Shown here piece by piece: positions 1-9,245 of a stretch of DNA of 64,000 nucleotides. The DNA lies in NCBI RefSeq assembly GCF_024763615.1, contig NC_077224.1, positions 63,870,712 to 63,934,711 of the forward strand, written 5' to 3'. This DNA is from Phlebotomus papatasi (lineage: Eukaryota; Arthropoda; Insecta; Diptera; Psychodidae). The notes below the pieces were generated by a model that did no database searches, was not told the origin of the DNA, and saw nothing but the letters and a program-made list of their open reading frames with translations. A program made the position numbers and the translations under genes. How positions within the stretch are numbered: position 1 is the first letter of the stretch; every line of letters begins with the position of its first letter.

Positions 1-750
1 TAATATAGGATCAAGTTTTACCTTTGATAGCAATTTCTCGTACCGCTTTTTATAAATTTCATTCAGAGATAAAATATGTTCATCAGTAACATCCGATGGT
101 CTCATTTTTATAGTTGAATGTATTTTATTATTGTAAGAATTTACTAAATCCTGAAGAACATCAATATAACGTAACGTATTTCTATCTGTAAAATACCTGT
201 ACATTAATTGTTTAAGTGTCCGATTAAATCTCTCAACTACTGCACATTTAAGTATAGGATTGTATGAAAAATACTGCTGTATATTATTTGCTTGCAAGAG
301 GTTATTGAATGACACATTCTTAAATTCTTTTCCGTTATCTGATTGAACTATTTCAGGATTTCTTCCACTAGAACGCAATATATTCGAAAAAGCCTTTGTG
401 ACATCTCCCGCAGATTTAGATTTAAGAGGAATCGCAAAAGCATATTTTGAAAATACATCAACTACAGTCAATATAAATGAATAATTTTCGTTAAATTTTT
501 TAATATGCCTCATGTCACACAGATCAATTTCCCAGAGTTCGTCAATGTTAAAAACACGGTATTGATTTCTTTTAAATTTTCGTATTACAGGAAAGTGCAA
601 TGTATATGAATCCTGTTTCTGTAAATAATTCTTAATATCTCTACTAGTTACATTTTCATCTTTAAGAGAACTGTATAATTTGTTAGGAGATGAATATAAA
701 TGCTCACTTTTTAAATCTGTATATAAATTGTTTATTTTATCGAATCCCAT
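1..750 (-). CDS. Polinton integrase (retroviral-type DDE), C-terminus outside window
   Basis: The product catalyses insertion of the element's linear DNA into the host genome. The frame starts at ATG 750 and is open through position 1, giving 250 residues without a stop. The integrase core is clear: first Asp in WEIDLCDM (D76), second in QSDNGKEF (D138), and Glu in CAVVERFNRT (E173), with the roughly 35-residue D-to-E spacing of retroviral integrases. The N-terminal part ending in YLQKQDSYTLHFPVIRKF is typical of the Polinton family. The usual C-terminal region, often with a chromodomain, would lie to the left. The start overlaps the end of the upstream frame by 19 nt, so both probably share a transcript. 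Confidence 0.93.
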   Translation of the reverse strand, partial: MGFDKINNLYTDLKSEHLYSSPNKLYSSLKDENVTSRDIKNYLQKQDSYTLHFPVIRKFKRNQYRVFNIDELWEIDLCDMRHIKKFNENYSFILTVVDVFSKYAFAIPLKSKSAGDVTKAFSNILRSSGRNPEIVQSDNGKEFKNVSFNNLLQANNIQQYFSYNPILKCAVVERFNRTLKQLMYRYFTDRNTLRYIDVLQDLVNSYNNKIHSTIKMRPSDVTDEHILSLNEIYKKRYEKLLSKVKLDPIL

Positions 751-1628
751 TTTACTGAAGCAGATTTTAATTTCTTTGCTGGAAAGTTCAATTTGGTTTG
801 AGAAACACCTTTGGCTGTTCTGCTTAAATACTGACGAGTCCTTGGAAGTGATAGTGCTTTTGTTTTATTTGACATCTTTGGTGTAACAAATTTAGCTGCT
901 ATTCGTTCTTTTATCCCATTCGTATCTATATGATATACAGTACCATCGTCTCCTAGTATACCAATTGCTGGTGGCACTGACTCTGCACTCGGAGCATTTT
1001 TGATATATTCTTTAGCCTTCCGGAGGAAAGTATTCTGAACATCTTTAGGAAGTTCATCATATTCTTTGTCAGGAATTAGTTCTGTAGAATCATTTAAATC
1101 CAAATTGTCGTTATAAGATTTCATTTCTAAGCTATGAGGAGAAACAATTTCATTCATAGGCTGACTCTGAATATTTTCGTTATCAACTGTATCAACACCG
1201 TTATCGTCACTTTCAAAAATCATTTCGTCTAAATTATGTCTTAGATGTTGATCCTTGAAGGGAGATATTTCTGTAGAAATATCTCTTTTCACTATTCGCT
1301 TAGTCTGAGTGCCGATATTTACTCTGGATCCATTTTTATTCATATCGTGAAATTTTACTTTTGATGAACTATCATCCGTACGTTTAATTTGTTTTATAGG
1401 TAAATTTATATTCTTTCGTTGAATCTCACCCTGGCGCGTAAGAGTTTGCCTATATCTGTACCATTTTTGAGATGTATTCAGATTTTTATCTTTCAAAATC
1501 TGATATATTTCTCGATCAAAATTATTCAATGATTTAACAAAACCAATTTGAGACATAAAATTTTCAAACAGTTCAGGAGTAATTAGGACCATACGTTTTA
1601 GTTTATCATTATTTTTTATCGCATTCAT
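732..1628 (-). CDS. Polinton-associated protein of unknown function (298 aa)
   Basis: I place the start at ATG 1628, giving MNAIKNNDKLKRMVLITPEL, because this ATG overlaps the stop of the upstream PX-like gene as ATGA; the frame itself is open further upstream, to 1745, inside that gene. The N-terminal 60 residues, with the pattern LITPELFENF, LDREIYQIL-like spacing and QKWYRYRQTL, resemble a conserved protein found beside the integrase in other animal Polintons (from memory). The middle is acidic and low complexity. The C-terminus is strongly basic (RTRQYLSRTAKGV followed by several Lys), which would suit DNA binding in a virion core, but that role is inference. Family membership is moderately sure; function is unknown. 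Confidence 0.75.
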   Translation of the reverse strand: MNAIKNNDKLKRMVLITPELFENFMSQIGFVKSLNNFDREIYQILKDKNLNTSQKWYRYRQTLTRQGEIQRKNINLPIKQIKRTDDSSSKVKFHDMNKNGSRVNIGTQTKRIVKRDISTEISPFKDQHLRHNLDEMIFESDDNGVDTVDNENIQSQPMNEIVSPHSLEMKSYNDNLDLNDSTELIPDKEYDELPKDVQNTFLRKAKEYIKNAPSAESVPPAIGILGDDGTVYHIDTNGIKERIAAKFVTPKMSNKTKALSLPRTRQYLSRTAKGVSQTKLNFPAKKLKSASVKWDSIK

Positions 1629-1996
1629 GATGAAGATAAAATTTTTCCAATAATTCCTGATAATACAGAAGAAATTAGTAACGGCACAAATCCACCTCTT
1701 TGTACAACAATTTTTCTCTTTGCACATTGCGATGAATTTGAGCATGTAAAATTTCTCAGCTCCCTTTTATATCTTTTCAGTGCATTGTAGCAAGGAGGTG
1801 ATACTTTATGATTTCCGTTTAATACATTATGAGCAATTTCTTGAATTGATTTAATAGCAGAAAGAGAACAGTTTTTTAAAATAGATTTACGTAATTTAGG
1901 CTTTGCATCTTTAAGTATGAATAAAATATGCTTGTTCTCCATCAATCTCTTGATATTCGCAACATTCTTCTTCTTCTTGTTCCGATTTAGTCCCAT
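1625..1996 (-). CDS. PX-like small virion protein of Polinton (123 aa)
   Basis: This small protein has a very basic N-terminus (NRNKKKKNV), a helical middle (KLRKSILKNCSLSAIKSI, then PPCYNALKRYKRELRNF) and a C-terminal Gly-rich hydrophobic tail, GGFVPLLISSVLSGIIGKIL. This layout matches small proteins encoded next to the ATPase in many Polintons and adinto-like viruses, often compared with adenovirus minor core or membrane-active proteins. Start ATG 1996 lies 86 nt inside the end of the ATPase frame; the stop overlaps the next start as ATGA. A membrane-lytic or core role is inferred from the tail and the family comparison. Homology is moderately certain, function less so. Confidence 0.72.
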   Translation of the reverse strand: MGLNRNKKKKNVANIKRLMENKHILFILKDAKPKLRKSILKNCSLSAIKSIQEIAHNVLNGNHKVSPPCYNALKRYKRELRNFTCSNSSQCAKRKIVVQRGGFVPLLISSVLSGIIGKILSSS

Positions 1997-2663
1997 TTCT
2001 CAGAATATTTTTAGATATATTCTTTAATTCTGAATTTGAACAAAAACAAGATGTAAAAGTATTGTTAAATATATCTGTTCGAAATCTTAAAAGATCTGGC
2101 GTCTCTTGGGTTAAATCTATCAACAAATAACCATATGGCATGGACGTGCATTCTTTATATATCCTCAGCAGCTCACAAGGATTTTCAGGATGTAATTGTC
2201 TAGCAAGAGGTAAAAATTGTGATTTGTCGCGAACATTGCGAAAAACAACTAAATATTTTGTATTTAAAGAAATGGTACGCGCTAATCTGGATTGATAAAA
2301 AATATTTTGGCAGATAAATATAATAGATATATTTTTATGATGCGATTCTTTGATAAATAAATCACATATTCTGGGTTCATATTCTTTATTAGTCATCAAA
2401 TCATCGAGGATTATGAGTTTTGGTGACTTATCTGATGAACCCTGTCCAATTTTTTCTGGAATTCCTTTACAAATTTCCAAATTGTTTAATTTTGGAAGAT
2501 TTCCCACGCTACCGTTTTCTGAAAAGCACCAAATAATTTTTGAAAACTCGATGTTTGTTAATTTAGTCAAGTTACTTAAAACATTGTATGCAAAGGTTGA
2601 TTTTCCACAACCAGAAGGTCCTGCAAGGATTATTGAGAAGGGTACAGGAAATTTTAGATGCAT
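1911..2663 (-). CDS. Packaging ATPase, A32/FtsK-HerA-like, of Polinton
   Basis: This is the putative genome-packaging ATPase that would pump element DNA into a capsid. Walker A is GPSGCGKST (residues 15-23) and Walker B is KLIILDDLM (about 82-90), giving the short N-terminal P-loop arrangement seen in A32-type ATPases. The following helix-rich part contains IIFICQNIFYQ, with the polar residue after a beta strand expected for the sensor. Start ATG 2663 is chosen because the Walker A segment follows directly, as in relatives. Length (250 aa) is usual for Polintons. The last 86 nt overlap the PX-like gene in another frame. The 227 nt upstream, to the end of PolB, are AT-rich and probably hold the promoter for the ATPase-PX-unknown-integrase group. 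Confidence 0.93.
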   Translation of the reverse strand: MHLKFPVPFSIILAGPSGCGKSTFAYNVLSNLTKLTNIEFSKIIWCFSENGSVGNLPKLNNLEICKGIPEKIGQGSSDKSPKLIILDDLMTNKEYEPRICDLFIKESHHKNISIIFICQNIFYQSRLARTISLNTKYLVVFRNVRDKSQFLPLARQLHPENPCELLRIYKECTSMPYGYLLIDLTQETPDLLRFRTDIFNNTFTSCFCSNSELKNISKNILRNGTKSEQEEEECCEYQEIDGEQAYFIHT

Positions 2664-2890
2664 TTTGCGAATATGAATGAAAGACTGGTGTTTGAAAATG
2701 TTTTACGTTCTATTTATATCTTTGAAAGTGATAGATATAAAATACATTTGATAAAATATTTTTATTTTAAGATTCAAAAAGAATACATATATATTTATAT
2801 AAAAAGTAATATAATTTACATTAAAACTAATGTGCTTATACCACTTATACATATTTATAATAAATTTAAATTAGATTAAAACTAAATATA

Positions 2891-5800
2891 TTAAAATCCA
2901 TAGGGTAGAGTGTCATAGTTAGCTGTACATCTTCGTTTGTCCAAAGTGAATTTGACAATCTTTGATGAAGGACCCGATGACATACAAAAATCTGGGCCCC
3001 GAAATATGGTATCAGTATATTTCACTTCTATCGGCTCTGCACCATTTACAAGTGATTTAAGAGTATCAAAATTTACTTTTTCTTCTACATGGCGATTCAT
3101 TGTAATACCCTTAAATACAACCTTGTACGAGTGCTTACCTGTCATAGGGTTAAATATACGTATACCATATGACTTAGGTCCAGTTGCCACATATTCATCG
3201 ATATAGGCCTCTTCACCATATGAAGCTATCTCATCCGTGAGGTCTCCGAGAAAAGACCCTGTTTTTAAAGGATTTTCTTCACCGTCACGAACCACGAATA
3301 TAATGGAATCTGTATCACAATAAAGTGCATTTCTACCAACTTTCGATAGAGCTTTGTATAGCTCTATTCTTGCATTTGTAGTGGTACAGATTCCTACCCC
3401 AATATTTACGTGTTGAGACTCTGGGATGTTTTCAGTTAAATGTGACCAGGTCACAAATATTTTATCTTCGCCACATAAATATAATTGGTGCACCTCTATT
3501 CCCTCTTTAGATACGAAAGACATTAATTCTGCCTGCGAATTACAGATTGTTGTCTTTTTTAAATCTTCTCTTTGGATAAATTTTCCCCATAAACTGTTTA
3601 GCATAAGCTTTGACAGGTTACGGAGGCCCTTATTTACAGAAATATTTGCCCTGTCGAGTTTTATATGTTCATTCTCGAAATACTCCTGCAAATACCGTTC
3701 TCTAGACTCTTCAGATTCGCAATTCTCGGGCCAACCGCTAGACTCTTGTTTTATTTTAAGGAAATTATCCACATAATCTGCAAATAATCCCTTTTCTCCA
3801 GAATTACGGTCATATTGGATGGTATCATATACCCATAATTCAAGAGTATCTAATATTTTGTAGCCGTTTTGAACTGCTAGTCTAATCTCGTCTAGAGACC
3901 AGTATCCTAAGAGAGAACGTTCATGATCACTATGTGTACACACATCTAGATCGGATTTCTCTAGTGTACACATAGCACAGAGAGGAAATGTCAATCTGTC
4001 ATTGCACCGATAAGGCAGACATGGTAAATAAAGGTTTCGCGGGGGCAATATTCGACATTTTGCAACACCATCATACTGCAAAATTTCATCCGGAACTGTG
4101 AAATTTCGAATTATTTTTGGATGTCCCACGAAATATTTAGTATATTTATTAGCCCAGGGGTACAAAGATGTAAAATCGTAATAATACATCTTATCACCTG
4201 GCCGAGCTTTATAATATAATTTAAATACCTCTGTGCGTCCTCCATAAACAGCTGATCTTAAATCAAACCCAGAGTTAACAATTTCTCGATGGTTTTCAAG
4301 AAGATTATTCAACTCTGGGTAAGATTTCAGAATTTTGCGAAATTCACATTCCCAGATGTAATTTAAATTGTATCCCAAATGCCGTAATTTGTTTATTTTA
4401 TGTTGCGTCATTTTGTATCGATTTTCCAATGTGTCTAGCGGGTCTTTGCTGCAACAGTGTTTTCGATTAGACAAACAAGTATGTCCATGGTAAAAACATC
4501 CAAAAAATTCGAAAACTGTGTTAGACTCTTTATCAAAACCGTCAACAATATAATTTGTATTTTTAATTTTTTCTTCATAGCGCAAATTAGGGTAATCAGT
4601 CTCTTTTTGAAAAATTAGCCAACGAAGACCGATTTTGCTCTGTAAATGAATGAAATTCGGATTGTAATTATTTTTAGGTGTAATACTTAGCGTATTCTCC
4701 TTTAAATAATTTTTTCTGTATGCTTTCATTACAGCATCCGCGATTGTTATGGACTGTAGAAAAGGATTGATATTAGTGGTTCTTAGAAAAGAAATCATAA
4801 AGTTCAAACAACCCGCGCGCAAAATATGTACGTCTTGTTGACAGTATTTTTTTAATTCCTCTTTATTGTTAAACACACGATGTTTATTTTCATCATACCA
4901 TTTAACAAATTTAGAATACTTATCCTTAGACATATTGTCAATAGGATAATATTCTATCGGAGGATATGGTCCAACATAGTTTTCATTTTCCGGAGTGTTA
5001 AACTTATATGGATATTCGCCCTTATTGCAATCCTCTAATCCAAAACTTGAGGCGAATTTAGACAACGCGAAGGGAATGAAAGCAATTGAATCAATAAATT
5101 TTACGTCGTTAACAGAAATGCATAAAATTTTTCGTCCGACTAAAATAGGAGAAATTTTTACATCTCTGCTACATAATTCTCGAAGAATAAATTGTGCATC
5201 ATATCCTTTGGAATTATGTGCAATTGCCACAACAGGCCATGTACGAAATTTGAGAACATAATCAACGAATTTTGACACGCAATCTTTCGAATCATTATTA
5301 TAAACATTTTCAAATGGATTGCAATTAGGGCAGTTTGTCGGAAATGACGAAGCATAGCAACAAATATGGCATACAATATTGGTAATGCAAAGATTCGGAA
5401 CGTGACGGTGAATCCCTTGGCCATCTTCAATCAATTGACATTCGAAATCATAAAATATGATTTGAAATTCTTGTGGTGGATTTTTTTTATAAAGTTGTAC
5501 AAAGCAATAGTGTGGAACATCGACTATTTTATTGCAATTGAAACATTTCTTTGTGTTACATTTATGTTTGGTTGATGTGTTTTTAAATAGAATGCCGCAA
5601 GAATCACAAATTTTAATTTTGTCACACATTTTTTTAATTTTATGATGATCGTAACATTCCATACCTCTGAAGTGCCTGTTACAATCTTTACATTTAACCA
5701 AAGTTTTGGAAAATGAACAAGGGGGTTCACGATCGCAAAATTTGCACTTAAGTGGGCATTTGTGATCGTGATTATACAATGTTTCGCATACAGTGCATTC

Positions 5801-7330
5801 ATGCCTATAATTAAAAAATGACTTTAAATTTCGAATTAAAAAATAATGATTATTTCTTTTATCATAAAATATATTTATATGTTTCGAATTTTTGTCTGCA
5901 ATTTTGCTGCTTCTATATGCGAAACTTTTATAATCCCCCAATTTATCATAAACGGTTATGATATATTTCGGAAATATTATTTCAAATTTCGGGATGAATG
6001 ATAAATCATATGACCCATTGGTATGCAAGACCTCACCACATTGGCTTATTAGATCGATAGCGTGGCGTTCCAATTCTCTTCTGTAACGGGTCCAGCTTCT
6101 TAGTGTCCTGTCTCGGCGCTCGTGGTTTTTCATATGAATGACACGTCCAAAAAGCAATGCTATTGGCAAACAGAATTTCTCAGCCCCCGTGTCTATTATA
6201 CTATACTTTTTGAACCTTCAATAGAATAAATTTTAAATAAGGATTAGTTTTAAAAATATTTAATCATTTATTTATTTATTCATTTTATTATTTATTTACT
6301 TATTTATTTATTTATCAGTATTTAATACCTTCTTATTTCCGCCGGATTCATGTGGGCAGTTCTTCTTCTCCCAGCTCCATGCATCATATGCAAAATATTT
6401 GCTGATAGCATTAATTCATCGGAAGCTCCAAAAGACGCATTACTTTGATTAATTTTTTCAAATCGATCAAGTATAGTGTCAGCAGAGAGGGCAGTTATTG
6501 GAGTGAGAGGAATGTATAATGGCTTAACTTCTGGTTTATGAGGTAGATAAAATTCTAGCCCTGCCTTATCACCAGCATTACCCTCGCGACTGATCATTTC
6601 AATAATCTCCCTAAACGCGTTTTCCATCCACTCAAATCCAGATGCAGCACCTTCGGGTCTTCTTAGGCGAAAATTTAAAGCAAGCTGTGTTAAATTAAAC
6701 CGCTTATTGTATGATTTCTCCTTGTTCAAAATTTCTACCGTACTTGATGAATTAATATTTGAATCGTTGCCTGTAATATTAATAAAACATACGAATGAAG
6801 TAAAAATCAATTAATTGTATAGCTATTCGAACATACCATGTCCAGTTTGGAGAATTTCATGATCATTTTCAGCATCTTCTGATACAGTATCCATGTTAAT
6901 AGAATTATCCAAAAAACTAGGTACTGATACCGGTGGAAGTAGCAAATTCGTTGGTGGTGTAGGTAGTGGATTTAAATGAGAAATAGGTAATTGATGTGAA
7001 TTTTCTAGAGATGTGACAAAAAATAAAAACAATATAACATTAATAATATTCCGTTATATGAAAAAAATGTAACTTACCTCTTCCGTTCCATAGCATTTTA
7101 ATGATTCGAAAGCATAACATTTCATATTCATCAATATCCATAATAGCCCGAATGAAGGTGTTTCTTTCTTCTGGAGTCACTGTAGCACCATCGCGTAACA
7201 CTCTCTCAATTTTTGTTAACACATTTTCTCTAAAGAACCTTAACTGCGTTTCTCCAAGAATCTTAAACAAGATAAGAAGGCTACTTGTAGAAAGCAACAC
7301 TTCTTCCAAAAAGTTGTTTGAACTTTCCAT
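2891..7330 (-). CDS. Protein-primed DNA polymerase B of Polinton, four exons
   Basis: The enzyme replicates the element. I assemble exons 7330-7078, 7004-6837, 6770-6329 and 6215-2891, 4,188 nt in all, exactly 1,396 codons. Introns are 73, 66 and 113 nt; donors read GTAAGT, GTATGT and GTATTA, acceptors CTCTAG, TTACAG and TTGAAG, and the frame is kept at every junction. Exon 3 carries the conserved N-terminal block (pattern IPLTP...QSNASF...HGAGRR). Residues about 425-525 are a Cys/His-rich zinc region. Exonuclease motifs are FYDFECQ (D544), HNSKGYD (about 622) and YCQQD (about 748). A segment FEFFGCFYHGH resembles the nuclease-like insert seen in Polinton PolBs. Polymerase motifs are YDFTSLYP (D968), KLMLNSLWG (about 1157) and YCDTDS (D1255). 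All look intact. Exon 1 and the first ATG are the least certain; the frame is open upstream of 7330 to about 7403 and an earlier exon is possible. Intron 3 is largely an ATAA-type microsatellite. Confidence 0.9.
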
Positions 7331-7568
7331 TTCTCTCACTGGATGCACACGATTAGCGTATTCAATGCACTTTGGGTGATGAATAAAATGAATTTCTACA
7401 GATTATGGTGGAATTGCAATTGAAATATGAACACAAAAGTGCGTCATTTCCATTTTTTTTTTCGTCAGAAACAAATAAGCCAATGCAGCATTTCAACACA
7501 TAAATGCACATACATAAAAAACACTTTTTTCTTCTTGCCAAATATTTTTATTATCATTCAGAATTGGT

Positions 7569-8351
7569 TTAATCTTCTAAGTTAATTTCAGTTACATTTT
7601 CGTACATATACGGTATTTCACTAAATAATCTAAAGTAATTTATTGGGGGTCGTAAATCCATTGGTGCTGTATATGATGATGAATCCAGCTTTTTTACTTT
7701 CATATTTTTACATGTTGCAATATATCTATCTAAATATTCTTTAATAAAATATTGTACAGAATTATTATAGATTAAAGTGGTATGTATAAAATCGTTTAAT
7801 ATCATTAAGTTTTGAAATTCAATTTTAGTTAGTACTAATGATACATCATTTTGGGTAAAAACTATACATGTAGAATTATTGAAGTCCAGGAAATCAATTT
7901 TGATTATATTTCCTTCTTTACTATTTGTTGATAATCCTGTTTGTTTGGTTTTTGCTTCAGCTGCATCTATTTCTAAGCATTCCTCAATAAATGTTCTGTT
8001 GCCGTAAATTGTTGACCACTGATTTCGTGTGAAGTTCACAGAGTCGATGCCAAAATGGTAATTTTGAGTAGATATCTGGACCCTTGGTATAAAATCAGAG
8101 GTTGAAAATCCCACAGTTACAAAAGTCGAGCAACTGGTATTTAAAAAGTAGACGTATCCTTGAAGAAGGCTCAAAGTATTTCTACTTTTTACTACTGTAA
8201 CAGTTGATTTAGGATATCCATCTTTTTCTATTAGCAATTCCAGTTTCTTGTCGCTTTCATTTTTGTGGCTTCCTGTAGATTTCTCAAGCAATTTCTTTTT
8301 TATGTTCTTTGGTTTCTTTGGTTTAAAGAAATTTTCACACTGTGTCTTCAT
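7569..8351 (-). CDS. Unrecognised Polinton protein (261 aa)
   Basis: The frame begins at ATG 8351 (MKTQCENFF); a TTG further upstream is not a plausible start. The first 50 residues are Lys-rich (KKPKNIKKKLLEK). The rest is rich in predicted strand segments: TVTVVKSRNTLSLLQGYVYF, FVTVGFSTSDFIPRVQIST and IIKIDFLDFNNSTCIVF. The C-terminus is acidic and Pro-containing. I see no enzyme motif. Its position between the protease and PolB, on the same strand as the other element genes, makes it an element gene rather than a host gene. A structural or minor capsid protein is possible, but it is short for a double jelly-roll major capsid protein, and I make no assignment. A GTAAGC sequence just upstream could be a splice donor, so an extra 5' exon is possible. 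Confidence 0.6.
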   Translation of the reverse strand: MKTQCENFFKPKKPKNIKKKLLEKSTGSHKNESDKKLELLIEKDGYPKSTVTVVKSRNTLSLLQGYVYFLNTSCSTFVTVGFSTSDFIPRVQISTQNYHFGIDSVNFTRNQWSTIYGNRTFIEECLEIDAAEAKTKQTGLSTNSKEGNIIKIDFLDFNNSTCIVFTQNDVSLVLTKIEFQNLMILNDFIHTTLIYNNSVQYFIKEYLDRYIATCKNMKVKKLDSSSYTAPMDLRPPINYFRLFSEIPYMYENVTEINLED

Positions 8352-8438
8352 TGCAATTATTTGTATATGCAATGCTTACCAAGATTCGATCTTGACTAAC
8401 ATTAATTTGTATGATATCACTTTATTTAAAAAGTTTTC

Positions 8439-8906
8439 TTAAGTTGAGAAATTTTTTCGAAATAGCTCGGATATTTTTCGGTCGTTTTCGGATAAACGAT
8501 TTGAAAATAGTTTGGCAAATTTTTCCATCGATTTATTTTTTGACCTATACAATGCAAACATGCAACAGTAATGTCCACATACACTTGAAAAAGGTGACTG
8601 AATAACTTTTCTATTAAAAACCACTTTATTTACAGACGTATTTCTTTTAATAAAATTTTTCAAGTATTTGTAATTTAATATCCTTCCATAAGAGTCGAAA
8701 ACTTCAAGAGGTTTTCTATATGTTAATGGTACATAAACAGCTATCCAATGTTCACCAGGATGTGTAGATATAGCTGTATTTATTATAATTAATGAAGGTT
8801 TTTTATATATGTGATCAGGTAGCTTATCTATTGGATAAACTCCATAAAATATTTTTCTAGTATATTTATTTCTTTTTAGACATGTTACTATTTGAATTGT
8901 ATCCAT
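8439..8906 (-). CDS. Adenain-like cysteine protease (PRO) of Polinton
   Basis: This 155-residue protein matches the adenovirus endopeptidase (C5) family that matures virion proteins. His is in HPGEHWIAVYV (H53), the acidic member in VFDSYGR (D71), and the Gln and Cys in QSPFSSVCGHYCCMF (Q103 and C110, seven residues apart as in adenain). All four key positions are present. Start ATG 8906 is the first Met and gives a compact protein of normal family length. It is the first gene from the right end of the element, with a TATA-like sequence about 30 nt upstream. A protease with this specificity makes sense only if capsid proteins are also made, which supports a virus-like life cycle. Confidence 0.93.
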   Translation of the reverse strand: MDTIQIVTCLKRNKYTRKIFYGVYPIDKLPDHIYKKPSLIIINTAISTHPGEHWIAVYVPLTYRKPLEVFDSYGRILNYKYLKNFIKRNTSVNKVVFNRKVIQSPFSSVCGHYCCMFALYRSKNKSMEKFAKLFSNRLSENDRKISELFRKNFST

Positions 8907-8934
8907 GACTGAGGAAAAGATAATGTTGGTTTGT

Positions 8935-8946
8935 CTTTATAAAATA
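8935..8946 (-). promoter_or_regulatory. TATA-like box upstream of the Polinton protease
   Basis: On the minus strand the sequence TATTTTATAAAG sits 29-40 nt before the protease ATG at 8906. It would give a very short 5' leader. It is a candidate only, because AT-rich DNA produces such matches often. Confidence 0.35.
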
Positions 8947-8965
8947 TTTCGATTGTTGTATCTCG

Positions 8966-9245
8966 AAGAGAGAAAGAGTGAGAGTGAGAGAAAGACAGAG
9001 AACATCATATTATTTTTCTAACCTTAAAAGTATGCCTCTGCGTATGAGATTTAGCACTGTACATATGAGAATGTATGCTTGCACACAATGTTTTAAAATA
9101 AGGTTTAGTATTGTACAGTGCAAACGTGTACCTCTGTAAAATGAGGCTCAAACCTGCACAATACAAAAGTATTCTTTGAGGGTAAGGTTTGGTGTTGTAC
9201 AGAGTGTGTATTTCTATGCCTAAGGTTTAGATATGCACAAAAAAG
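8966..9245. repeat. Purine tract and degenerate subterminal repeats at the Polinton right end
   Basis: A purine-rich tract (8966-9000) is followed by about five degenerate copies of a 45-55-bp unit. Recognisable pieces are GCCTCTG or ACCTCTG, AAGGTTTAGTATTGTACAG and variants such as AAGGTTTGGTGTTGTACAG, then TTTAGATATGCAC. The block lies between the first Polinton gene and the presumed right terminus near 9260-9280 (CATACTTACTACTTACGG). Subterminal repeats are common inside Polinton inverted repeats; assignment to the inverted repeat is inference, because the other end is absent. Confidence 0.5.

Noticed and set aside
7040..7348. Independent small gene upstream of PolB
   Set aside because: A GTAAGT donor at 7077 and in-frame acceptors downstream make it better explained as exon 1 of PolB; the GTG at 7348 is not a likely start.
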